Of a stretch of 64,000 nucleotides of DNA, positions 11,701 through 21,852 are shown one piece after another. Each line of letters begins with the position of its first letter. Positions within the stretch are counted from its first letter, which is position 1. The DNA comes from Ulva prolifera (Eukaryota > Chlorophyta > Ulvophyceae > Ulvales > Ulvaceae). The translations under genes were made by a program, and so were the position numbers. The notes beneath the pieces are model-generated. The model was not told the origin of the DNA. It saw only the letters and a list, made by a program, of their open reading frames with translations, and did no database searches. The stretch is from NCBI GenBank assembly GCA_023078555.1, contig CM041200.1:2612001-2676000 (forward strand). The letters run 5' to 3'.

Positions 11701-12397
11701 GGATCTCTCTTGCACACTGCCGAGAATTCCTTTCATCATTGCACCACTTTCGTCGTCCTCGTTGGTAGAACCATGGTGTGATATAAGGCTTGGACCTGGT
11801 CATGAAAAATCGAAATCTGTGAGAGTTGATCGTGTGACAGCTTGCAGATACCATAGAGCGGAAGGTGAAAGATTGGGGGCATGTCCAGTGATGTGGAGCA
11901 CACCAGCTTTCAGCTTCTGAAGGACTTCCAACCTGTCCATCGCATTCCCTAGACTTTTCGCGAACTGTGCACACTTAATATGACACTCGTGAGAGCACCA
12001 ATGTTGATCAACTGATACTTTGAGGATCTCCAAGCTGTTCCAGTCAATCCGTGCTGAATCAGCTGCGGCCTTGTGCTGATGCCCCCTGGTGCACAGTGGA
12101 TTCCCGCACTTGTTCGCAAGAGAACGCTCCTCACACATGCTTATGAAGTCGGCTTCTGTCATAGGAACAGCGAGCCGTGCAAGTGCCCGGATGTCCGGGG
12201 CCCCATCGCGAAGAAGCCTGCACAACGGCACGCAACGTACAATTCAATCGATTGGCTCTCACGAGATCAATTTAGCAATGGTGAAGCCCTCAGTCGGTTG
12301 GACCGCACGTCAGCAATGATTGATGAGCTGCCAAAGATCTGACTGCTTCGCCATTGTGCTGCACAGCACCTCGGCCGCTTGAAGTTCCGCTTGCCAT
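8750..12397 (-). CDS. RPAP2: RPAP2/Rtr1-type RNA polymerase II CTD phosphatase
   Basis: Six exons, all phases consistent: 12397-12309, 12217-11904, 11795-10204, 10074-9797, 9691-9187, 9085-8750, giving about 1037 residues. Exon 2 carries the Rtr1/RPAP2 zinc-binding module: CGNPLC, then about 40 residues later WCSHEC, preceded by the conserved ALARL...EADF...EERS segment. Family members remove Ser5 phosphate from the Pol II CTD and help import the polymerase. The rest is long and disordered: exon 3 alone encodes about 530 Ser/Asp/Pro-rich residues with acidic clusters. The last exon is a hydrophobic helical domain (LLKRVAPLLESL ... LVFLAAVSRHRMPQ), as in the C-terminal part of plant RIMA-type RPAP2 proteins. 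The protein is longer than animal RPAP2 (about 610 residues). It shares an upstream region with the ISD11-like gene. The ATG at 12397 is the first usable start. Confidence 0.85.
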
Positions 12398-13117
12398 GAT
12401 TGAAGCTCGAGACTACACATATATGAACACTCTCATTTCTCAATACATTTTCATCAAGTGGTTCATGGCTGATGGCGATGGACGCTGTGGATGCGCGCTA
12501 GAAGCTGCGAGCTTTGCGAGCATAGGCTGTCGCTTTCATGATGGCGATCAGCATACTTGTATAAGTTCACGACGATCGTCAATCAATAAAAGTTGCAAAG
12601 ATTTATGATTCGGCTGGATCAACGACATGAAGTGTGGTGACCATGATACATCACCTTCACAGCTGTGGGTAGAATAGAAGGCCGGGCCAATAGGCAATCA
12701 CACAGACCGAACATGTCTGCTCCAAGTTGCATGATTTGTGGGTGCACGACTGCCATTCGGTGGGGCCTGTACGGTTCCATGGTCAGTGTGCCACAAATGC
12801 TCCTCTGTAGTGCTACACCCCAAAAGCCACAATTCAACGATACACAAGAACCATCGGGGACCACTTCCAGTCAGCCAGTCACTGCCCTGAGTCGAAAGGT
12901 TGACACTGAACATTAAGAACCAGCATGTTGCTGTTGCGTATAACAGCTCATCACTCGGAGAAGCGAAGTACTTTCACGACCGCGCAAAGCAGCTGCAGCT
13001 CAGGTTGGACACAAGCAGGCATTACTTAATTCGCCAGCTCCTATAGCCCGCGTGCTGTACGCGTCGAGAACTCGTGCAGTGGCTTTGTTCCGCTCTAGCA
13101 AATCAAGTGACGAGGCG
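12398..13117. promoter_or_regulatory. Shared divergent upstream region of RPAP2 and ISD11-like genes
   Basis: About 720 bp separate two divergent start codons. No convincing exon lies here, so it probably holds both promoters and 5' UTRs. No clear TATA box was identified. Confidence 0.45.
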
Positions 13118-13718
13118 ATGGGAGACAAGCAGGCGCTCTTGCGGCAACTGTCTCGTGCAGGTATGTGTATGCTTAGAGCACCATTGGCATGGGATTGTTA
13201 TGTACTACGTAAAATCACATAGAATTTTGACCTTCATGTGTGATTGATTGGTGTTTGAGGCCGGTAACGCCGTCGTATTTTGCATCGATGTAATGCCTGT
13301 CACTCACAGACGGATCAATTTCACGCCTACCGAAGATGCGCATATTGCCCAGCAGGGCATCTGCCAGTCTTGGCTACTGAGCACTAGCTACGCAGATCAC
13401 CAGGTCAGGCGTACATCACCTGCACATCAAACGTCACTTGAGAGATGCGCTTACCCTGAGGCATGCTTAATGTATGCAGCCGAGACATTTCCAGACTACA
13501 ACCTGCGTAAATACATTCAGCAACGTGTCGTTGACCTGCAAACCACATCGGACGCTGCCAATGGGATCTCCAAACTACAAGAGATGGTAAGGGTGTGGGA
13601 GCGACAAGCTGCTATATATCAGCGGTATGCGCGTCCGCAGAAAGGGGTGATGGTGCGCTCTTCGTTTACAGAACGGTCCAGAAGCGATGCATCACGCTGG
13701 CCAATAATGCTGCTTTGA
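13118..13718 (+). CDS. ISD11: ISD11/LYRM4-like LYR-motif protein
   Basis: Two exons, 13118-13160 and 13480-13718, join in phase to give 93 residues, the usual size of ISD11. Exon 1 gives MGDKQALLRQLSRA. Exon 2 begins AETFPDYNLRKY, matching the family core of LYR...F..YN.R.Y, with LLR in place of the textbook LYR. The C-terminal part (VWERQAAIYQRYARPQ) matches the conserved L.V..RQ..I.Q.Y region. ISD11 is a small mitochondrial protein that stabilises the cysteine desulfurase NFS1 with acyl-carrier protein in Fe-S cluster assembly; an LYR protein of another complex cannot be fully excluded. The in-frame sequence upstream of 13118 is open but lacks a nearer ATG. The gene is divergent from RPAP2. 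Confidence 0.75.
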
Positions 13719-13996
13719 TGTGTGCTACCTCACGCATTTGACAATGAAGACCAAGTGGCCAACGGCTTCGAACGGCAACATCAGCGAACGAGCATAGACA
13801 TGGTATGTGCCACTATGCAGGAGCTCAGGGACCAAGGCACTCAGCAACAAAAGTGAGACCACGCTGGCAAGAGGTGCACGTGCAGCTTGTACATTGTCAA
13901 GCCTGTGGAAGGCTTAGATACAGCTTCAAAAGGCAGGTGCATGGCACACAGATTGACGACGTTGCATACCGGAGTGAATTTGCTCTGGCGCTGTGA

Positions 13997-14047
13997 ACAG
14001 TTGCAAGACGCACAGTTGCAAGACAGTTGCAAGACAGTTGCAAGACG
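13997..14047. repeat. Short tandem repeat, unit about 11-12 bp (AGTTGCAAGAC)
   Basis: Four copies of GTTGCAAGAC occur in about 50 bp, the last three with an 11-bp period. Confidence 0.85.
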
Positions 14048-15749
14048 AGCTCCTGATCAGTCTTCGTGTCGCGGGTTTCTGATGCCTGGCGGCTAGCATG
14101 TTTTGTAGCCTTTTCAAAGTCGTGTAGTTGCATTGGTGCTCTGTTATGCAATGGCCCGAGCCCTTGTGGTTTGTTGCATTGCAAGGTCGGGTGGCCCCTA
14201 TGTACAAAGATAGTGCTGTCACACTTGGCAAAGTCTGTCGAATTTCATGTATGACGTGCACTGTTTGCGCTGTGGAGAACAAATTCACAATACTATTGCC
14301 AGCAGAGCGCCAGTGCCATGCAGCATCTGGCAAAATGAATCATGCTTATGCTCCTGATGTGATACATGGGCTGGATGTTGACCTTGGTCGCGACACTGAA
14401 TTGGATCTTGCAGGTCAGTGCTGTCTGCCTTTTCCATTTCCAACAGACACGCCACTTTGCAACAGTGTACCAGTCCTGGTTGTTGCGCATGAAAGTTGCA
14501 GTGACACCCGAGCTCAGCCATCAGCACGCTCATGCCGTGGTCATAGTTGTCACCAGTACACCTGTGCAATTGCCATACTGTATGACGTTCGAACACTGTA
14601 CATCCAAGGCCGGCACTGGCGGACCCCACCTTCATGCATATGGCGCTAGGCGTCCCGATTTGTATCGGAAGATTTCAAGCTAATGGTTGACAAGCGAATG
14701 TTGTAATAGAAGCCTGCGTATGGAAGGGCGTGTGCTTGTTGCATGCACGTGCAAATGGCAGTGGCATTGACTCCTATGTCACCACACAATGGGCAGGCCC
14801 TTTCATGACGTATACACCATACAGAGATCCTCCTTGAGACTGCAGGCATGATACTTGCTGATCTGGCCACATCTGCTTGATTGCTGTCCATATCTGCATT
14901 CACGTCGTCGCTTCCTATGCATATGTCGAAGCCAAGCTACTTGCCCAACATGCAGAGCAGTATTATTCAGTGACGGTCTCGAATACAGGACTGATGTTGC
15001 AGGTGCCTTGATGAGGGTGGAGCAGCAAGATACCAGCTGTTCTGAAAGCACAGTCGGGGGTCAATGCAGCACAGACAGCTGGCATTTCTCTGCATTTATG
15101 GCGTGCATCAGTGCACTGCACCATTCCATAGCGTGTAGATGGCAACTTCGACGTCAAGATGCCTGAATCAAGGTTGTGGTGAAGGCTGAGGGTGGCGCCG
15201 TTGCGTGCCGAGCGCACTTTACTCAATTACACTGCACTGGAATGAAACTTCGCAGGCCATGCACTGTTCAGAAGGGTGTTCACTACCTCATTGGAACATT
15301 TACGATTGACGTGCCCTACAAGTGCGCTCAGTGTGAGCTTCATAGCGGTGAGCATGGTAGCCAGGCCCCGAAACATAGGGAAAGCCATGGTAACCCCTCG
15401 TGCAGCTCCAGACATGGCAACGCAGCCAGGTCGACGTGTGTGAATGATAGGTGCAGTGATGACTGTACTGTATAGCATTGGGAAGCCATGGCGCTGATAT
15501 TTAATTAGTCTCACCAGATGTATCACATCGCAGGACATGTTGGTGCTCGAGGCAGAAATGTATGCAGCTTCTGCCGGCGCTGAGACATAAAAAAAGATGT
15601 GCCCACAGAGGTGCTTATGCATTGTTTATCATCATTGTGTACCAGTGAGGTCACCATTTGAGAATGTCTAGCACACGCTGATGCCAACATGCATCTTTGT
15701 TCGTCTCGGCATGCACTTGACGCAGGTCATAGGCATGCAGATGGGCTTG

Positions 15750-15800
15750 TAACATATCTCTGGTAAGATATATCTCTAGTGACATATCTCTAGAGATAGT
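15750..15800. repeat. ATATCTCT tandem/palindromic cluster
   Basis: Three closely spaced copies of ATATCTCT end in a small palindrome (ATCTCTAGAGAT), making a hairpin-prone AT-rich patch. Confidence 0.7.
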
Positions 15801-16170
15801 GTATCTTCACAGGCTTTTGGAAAGCTACTTCTCTGTGAGCAGCAGATGTGCTAAGTGCATGGGCCGTGGTGTGCACCATATTCGCTGAATAACACATCTC
15901 CTCGAAGACCAGATGAGAATGGCGCCAATTGGTCGGGTGTACATGGAGCTGTATGCCGATGAGCCAAAGGTACGGTGAAACCATTGCCCTCCCGTTGTTC
16001 GCCAACGCGCCTGACGCGGCCAACGCCAACATCTCGCGCCATGTCAACATCAAGGATTCGAACGCTTGTGTCAAGCAGGCACGAACGAGTGCTTTAATAT
16101 GTCGTGCGCTGCACAATTCTTCGGTTTTTGTCTACCCCTTCCACTTCTATCGCAAAGCACCATTTCCAGA

Positions 16171-17016
16171 ATGTCGTCGCAGAGAGCAGCTATGGACCAC
16201 CCTCCATACAACACAATGATTGCGGAAGCCATCGCAACGCTCGCTGACCGCAGTGGGAGTTCTTTGGCTGCCATCAAAAAGCATATTGGCTCCAAGTACA
16301 AGCTGAAGGAGGGCTGGGAACGAAAGGTGCTTACCCATTGTCGACGCTGTCATGGTTTCATGTGTTGTACAAGAACTTGACTGCGTCAGGTATCGCAGAA
16401 AGTACAGATTGTCCCTTCAAAAAGTATTGAAGTGCAGGTAACGCTCTACGTACGGCGCATGGCGGATAATGGCCGTCTGATGAAGAAAAAGTCCAGCTAC
16501 AAAATCCCCAAGCCCGCGCCCAAAGCGAAGTCGACTGCCGCGGCAAAGCCTGCAGCCAAGGCAGCTGCCAAGACAGCTGTCAAGAAGACCACCAAGACTG
16601 CCACAAAGCCTGCTGCCAAGGCTGCCACCAAAGCTAAGGCCGCAAAGCCTGCTGGTAAGACTGCTAAGAAGGCTGCGGCTAAGCCCAAGACAACGAAGGC
16701 GAAGTCATCAGAGTCAGCAGAAAAGCCTGCCAAGTCACCAGCAAAGGCCACCAAAGCTAAACCGGCGACGGCGAAGAAGCCTGCAGCTAAGCCTAAAGCG
16801 ACGAAGGCCACGGCTACCAAAACAACCGCCAAGGCCGCTTCCAAGGCCGCGTCGACGCCGAAAGCAAAGCCTGCTGCCAAAGCCAAACCCGCTGCCAAGG
16901 CAAAGGCTAAGGCCGCACCGAAGGCAAAGGCGCCACCTAAGTCGAAAGGTGTGACCAAGAAGACAGCTGAAAAAGGAAGTAAGACAAAAAGCCCCGCCAA
17001 GGCTGACAAAGCTTAG
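16171..17016 (+). CDS. H1: Linker histone H1
   Basis: Two exons, 16171-16326 and 16438-17016, join in phase 0 for a protein of 244 residues. The N-terminal part is the winged-helix H15 globular domain: HPPYNTMIAEAI, then RSGSSLAAIKKHI and KYKLKEGWERK, and across the intron LYVRRMADNGRLMKKKSSYK. The remaining 170 residues are a typical H1 tail of Lys, Ala and Pro with many AAKP and KAKPAAK repeats. H1 binds linker DNA at the nucleosome dyad and compacts chromatin. One globular domain, as here, is the plant/algal norm. The ATG at 16171 gives a short head before the domain; nearby in-frame alternatives are absent. The Ala-rich frame on the opposite strand is an artefact of the Lys/Ala codons. 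Confidence 0.93.
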
Positions 17017-17507
17017 CTTTGTGACCTAACCTCACCAGAGTTGGCTCCGGCGTTCATTCAACGCCACCCCCAATGTGAACTGAGTTTTGCTAATTCCCCA
17101 CTGTGCCTTCTAAAATGCTGCTTGTATTAAAAGACAATGCTGTTTTTTTCAACGCGGTGTAGCTGTTCACTTCTTGTTTAAGCATACTGTTTTGAGATTA
17201 GATTGCGTATGCGCACCAATGTCGAACAGTAGCTTCCACAAACAGCGGCCGCTGTTTGGATTGGTTGGACACCAGGATAAGGACACCGCGAACAGTCAAC
17301 CTAGCTTCTGAAATGTCAGCCATGTCAAATCGCCTTCCTACCGCCTGTTCATCTTGTTCAATGACAAGGCTGACTAAACTGATGGATTCAGAACAGGTCG
17401 AAGAAATTGTCTGTAAATCTCAGCAAGCCTGAGCTAATCTTGTACCCAGGCAGTTATGTACAGCGGCACTTGGGAAAAGAACAGAGGGAGGAAAATGCCG
17501 TAGACTA
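17017..17507. other. Intergenic region between converging genes
   Basis: It holds the 3' UTRs of histone H1 (+) and the armadillo-type gene (-). No gene or repeat was seen; AT content is higher than in flanking exons. Confidence 0.5.
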
Positions 17508-18808
17508 TTATTGGTCGTCAGGGGTCCCAATCATTGAGTCCAACACATCTATGTCAACCTCTTGAATAGATATAATCTTCAAGGATTGTATGTCATCTTG
17601 GGTTGCACCGAAAATCTGCAACAGGCCATTGTAAAGTGCCCATAAATGGACAAGTTCGCACATAAAATGGTATGAAGAAGCACACATCTCGCAGTACATC
17701 CACTGACATAATGTCATTTGGCTGTATAATTGCTTCATATTCGATGAGATACAGCATCTTGCTGAACAATGCCCTACAGGTTGCCTTGCGTTGGACTGCC
17801 TTCTCAGAAAGACCTGCACACCACCAAATCCTTGATGCGGGCATGTATTACATGGTAAAAAACTTTGTTCACGTAATATGATAAGGTAGAATGTAGGTAT
17901 CCACACCATCAGGGTTGAGCATAAGATTGCCAAATTTCTTCTCAATCCGTACACACCGTTCCTTCAGTGCCTCGGCCACCTGTTCATTGGGCAAATTCAG
18001 TGCATTCTTGAGGTGCACCAAGTCGTCAACTGCTGCTTGATCAAATTTGCGGTCTTTTAGCACATACCAAAGAAATCTGCAAAGCACATTTATATCAACA
18101 CGTGAATGTCCTCAGTCTGAGAGCAATGAACTTGCTGCTGACATGCTTACAGTGGAAGATCGCAGAAACACACTTCCGGAAGATTTCTGCTTGGGAAAAT
18201 CCTGTCACAAACTGTAACTGGCGCAGCATGCCTCCAGTGACCTTCTTCCTGTCTGCTGGAAGGAGCTCTGCGAGAGTCCTCACAACCTTCTGGTTCATGA
18301 GGAGCTGCATGCACAAGTTTCTGGCTTAAAAGAATTCAGTGTAGTCTGGACTTGGCATACGCAGCATAAAGCGTGTTTCAAAAAGGCTGTGTAAGCAGGT
18401 AGACAGTATAGGCGATTATGGAGCCCTCGACACTCCTTCAACCAGCAAAACATTCAAGAGTGATGATGAGGTTGATTGCTGTAGACTATCCAACTCCTTG
18501 TGCCTCCCCCACCCGCAGGATGCCGTAGCAAATGCCGTATTGCGTATGGCCACAAAATCCATTTCAAACAAAGGCACAGCCGAAGTTGAATTGACACACT
18601 CAGCAACCAAACCGTCCAGTCAGCACAGCCAGAAGCAAACCTTGCGTCGGGCTTTGGCCTCAGGCTGATTATACTTGTGAAAATATGTTCCCACTGATAC
18701 AAGGAAAGTTCCTCCAAAGAATGCAGCCAGGCCAAATAGCGCTCCATTGCCTACGCGTTCTACAATTGACGGCTGAGGTGGCTCCGCAGCCGGAACCACA
18801 GGGGGAGG
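17508..18808 (-). CDS. Conserved green-lineage membrane protein, armadillo-type fold (N-terminal exon unresolved)
   Basis: Five exons join with matching phases: 18808 to about 18646, about 18308-18160, about 18076-17900, about 17850-17690, and 17615-17508. The first contains one hydrophobic segment (GALFGLAAFFGGTFLVSVGT) after a Pro-rich stretch. Downstream are conserved helical segments: KVVRTLAELLPADRKKV, FVTGFSQAEIFRKFLWYVL, VDDLVHLKNAL..NEQVAEAL, RCVRIEKKFGNLML, and the last exon IFGATQDDIQSLKI. From memory these match plant proteins annotated only as armadillo-type fold-containing, which end in a similar IFGVTDEDA...SI block. The function is unknown; plastid location is an inference from lineage restriction. 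The 5' exon with a possible transit peptide is not settled; an ATG near 18950 is a candidate. Confidence 0.6.
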
Positions 18809-18973
18809 CTGCAAACATTGCCGCTGTCACTGGTGAAAAACAGTACCGGAACGTAAGGTCTACCCCAGTATTACTACTGGATGCTGGATTTCAGAGTTCC
18901 AACGGCTCGGGGTTCAGGTATCAGAACCCTTCCTGATGTTGATGAAGGCATAAGGGCAACACACCCAGGGGAC

Positions 18974-18997
18974 GGGGGGGGGGGGGGGGGGGGGGGG
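18974..18997 (+). repeat. Poly(G) tract, 24 bases
   Basis: An uninterrupted run of G just upstream of the armadillo-type gene; as DNA or RNA it could form a G-quadruplex. Homopolymers of this length are also prone to sequencing error. Confidence 0.95.
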
Positions 18998-20188
18998 ATT
19001 GCTCAAACAAGCACTGAGCCTGCGCAAAGGTGCGATGGGGATCACCACATCACAGTGCATCGGTCAAGTCTGTGGCCACCCTTTTTGGGGCTCATCCTAT
19101 GACCAGCACATGTGCGGTGGCAAAGTCAGGTGTGCTCAAAAGCTCAGAAGGTCTGTCCCTCCGCATTAACAACCTATCTGACGCACAGGCGTCCAGCTGG
19201 GTTGCGCAGCGTGGCATTGGCTGCTGGCTCAAACAAACAGTGATCTAAACTTGACATACACATCTGATGTTCGCAAAGATCGATCACTCGCATCTGGGAA
19301 TCGCTCGATTTCTTGATTCGTGAAGAGGCATGTGTAGGTAACACGTATCTTGTCATGTGGCACCTGGTTAGGCATCGACGTCCTGGCGCCATATGTTCCA
19401 GGGGCCCGCAAAGCAAGAGCAATCAGCTACGTCCGCATGGCTGCAGCATAAATGGTAGGACATATACGATGAAAACGGGAGTGCGAGTAAGTAATTATTA
19501 TCGTCCAGATATTACGCCTTCGAGCTGTTGTGCGTGCGGGCTGTTGCGCGTCCTCCGCCAGATGTAGGCAATCGGTGCACAGATGGCCTGCAGCATACCT
19601 GGTTTTGCTCCACATCGTATTGAGGCACTTCATTCCATGCCTTCGCGGAATCATCTACAGCAGGTATTGATGGATAATGCGATTCCTCAGGAACAGCTTG
19701 CAACTTCACATGCGGCGTTCGGTGTCTGGATCCTCTCCAGACGATCGGCAGTCGCCTGACACCACATCCACCGCAAGAGGAGCTACGTTGAGACCTAATC
19801 ATTCTAGAACGCTGTATGTGTGCACAGTGCTTCCGCAGTTGCGTGTAACTCAGTCACTGCTGTCGCGACCAGACATTGATGTGGTACTGTGCGTACTATG
19901 CCTCCTTAAGGTGAATGCGCTACCGACGCTTGTACAATTTTAAGATTGACAGCTATTTGTGTGTCCACTTTGCCGTGTACAGCAGATCCTTGCAACCCAG
20001 TCAGAATGAGCGCTACTGCGTCAACCTAGCCGATCATGCATGCGCAGGCAGCGAGCCATTCATCCAGGCAAATGTAGAGTGTTGTCACAATCCCATTTAT
20101 GCATGATATTCTGCACCGTTGTTGTCTCGCTGGATGTTCTTGGCGACATTTGACAGCGTTTCTACATCGGAACTGTTGTATGCGCCAG
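18998..20188. other. Spacer without recognised genes
   Basis: Only short, unconvincing frames are present. Upstream exons of the taxilin-like gene may lie here, but I could not identify any. Confidence 0.4.
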
Positions 20189-20720
20189 TTGGAAGTGGAC
20201 AGCCGAAGCATGAGTGTGGACAGGAAGGCACTGGATAAATGCTTTGAGTCATACTGCGGAGTACACAACAGAATTATCAATCTCAGTCAGCAGGTGGGAG
20301 TGCTTGTGCATGTATCTGGGCCCAGGCCCGCGATTTCACTACATGTGCGCTGCCACGAAGCTCCTCGCGACAATCGAAGAAACAGGATGGCATGCAGGTG
20401 TATGCTGATTCTGAAAAGCAAGATAAAGAAGCCGAAATGCGAAAGCGATTGGAAACTTTATGCCGGGGTACGCCCCACCGTCGATGACCACGCAGGCGCC
20501 CATAAGCGGGTCTTCACGTGAACGTGCTCTACCGATGTTGTCTATGTGACAACTTCTGTTACTATGCACCTCGTGGCCAACTTGACGTATTGCGTCCGGT
20601 GTATGTACCATCCGCGAACGAACATGTTAAGACGGGCATGCAGAGCTGAGGAATCAGGACAAGATATCGATTCAACTCATGGAATTGTCAGAAAAGCTTC
20701 AGAACTCCAGCTCCAAATGA
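20189..20720 (+). CDS. Taxilin-like coiled-coil segment (partial or truncated gene)
   Basis: Three small exons join in phase: 20189-20293, 20398-20467 and 20644-20720. The joined product is a coiled coil with the hallmark RLETLCRELRNQDK, matching the LESLCRELQ..NK block of taxilins, preceded by a helical KALDKCFESYCGVHN region and followed by ELSEKLQNSSSK and a stop. Taxilins bind syntaxins and act in vesicle traffic; they usually have 350 or more residues with a long coiled coil after this block. Here the frame stops about 25 residues later, and I found no good donor or further exon with the expected pattern. It may be a truncated gene, a decayed copy, or one whose remaining exons I missed. 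The upstream exons and start codon are also unknown. Confidence 0.45.
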
Positions 20721-21852
20721 CCACTGTCTTGAGAGGCATCCACGGTAGCCTGCAGGACTCATCGAGACCTCAAGTGTACACTGTGGCAGTGGCATTCCAA
20801 CGGTCAAACTCTGTAAACAAGTGCCGCAACGTAGAATCAGAATATTTTGCGCAGACCTTCGTGTGCCGGAAGCTGAAGAAAGGCATGAGGGAACTGCCTG
20901 AATTCGATCTGTCTGGACTGGCATGCAAGCGCGCTCTGGTTTGGACGCCAAGAGTTGATATCTGCATCGGTATTCCCGCCGTCTGTTCGTCCACATCTAT
21001 AGTCGAAGCACGCATGCAGCAAGCCCAAGGAGTTTCGCGTACACTAGACCTTATTTTTCATTCAGCGTCTGAGGAAGTGACTAGATGGTGGTCCCAGTCG
21101 TTAGAGACGAACCGGAACGTCCGCGGCCGGTAAGATTTATCTCGAACATGCCTTATGGCATTCCTGTAGCTTCAATTTGTCATATGTTGGATGTGAAGGA
21201 CCTGCGATACGTGCGTCAACCACGAGAACGCCAGCATGATAATGGATCTTCTGCCCTCTGATGCCACTCTCATATACACGCAATCGTCACGCCTCCGTCG
21301 CTCGTTTCCAAAGCCTCAACACATAGCGCACTGTGCAAGTGTAGGATTCAGTCGAGGTTGTTAACCGAGGCTTGGAAGAGCGTCAGCAGGCTGCAGGTGC
21401 GATCCAAGCATGAGGCATGGCGAATTGTTGTTGTGTAACTTCATTTTATGACACATTTTGCAGGCATGGCAATCATCACTTTTGAATCGGAGGGGGACGC
21501 TATGAATATGGAGGAGGCATGGACTGACATCAGCATGGTTGGCCGTAAGATTTTTGTGACAAAACCACCGCAAGGTTTCCCAGGGACTCATTGAAGTTCG
21601 AACTCGCTGCAGGTTGGCAGTGCCGTTGAAGCTTGATCTAAACAGCTGTACTGCATGGTTCTTTGGAGACCTGCTGCACATGTAATAATTACACAGTTCG
21701 TCTTCATTGGTTGGCATGCAGACCCATTCACATGATGCATGTTGTGCCACTGGCCATCAGAAACATGACACATTTTCCGGTGGCACACAAAACGACTCTG
21801 GCCCAACGTAGTCACTGGTCCTGCTGAATTGCAGCTCTGCCCTGGGTCAACA
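20721..21852. other. Spacer without recognised genes
   Basis: A long plus-strand frame runs to 21133 but matches no family I recognise and is out of frame with the taxilin-like exons. Nothing else is supported. Confidence 0.4.

Larger units (their letters stand above)
13719..16170. other. Spacer with short tandem repeats and a RING-like fragment
   Basis: No complete gene was recognised. At 14926-14990 the plus strand can encode RSQATCPTCRAVLF, like the last Cys pair of a RING-H2 domain, but I could not find the first half of the finger. On the minus strand near 14790, ERACPLCGDIG is another isolated CxxC. Short repeats are listed separately. The last few hundred bases presumably hold the histone H1 promoter. 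Confidence 0.35.

Noticed and set aside
14646-14903. Minus-strand ACPLCGDIG as a second zinc finger
   Set aside because: It is a single CxxC without partner ligands in the frame or in nearby spliced exons.
16497-17009. Ala/Val/Leu-rich antisense frame over histone H1, resembling a membrane protein
   Set aside because: It is the complement of the Lys/Ala/Pro codons of the H1 tail.
20546-21133. 195-codon plus-strand frame overlapping the taxilin-like exon
   Set aside because: It uses a different frame from the spliced taxilin-like product and shows no recognisable motif.
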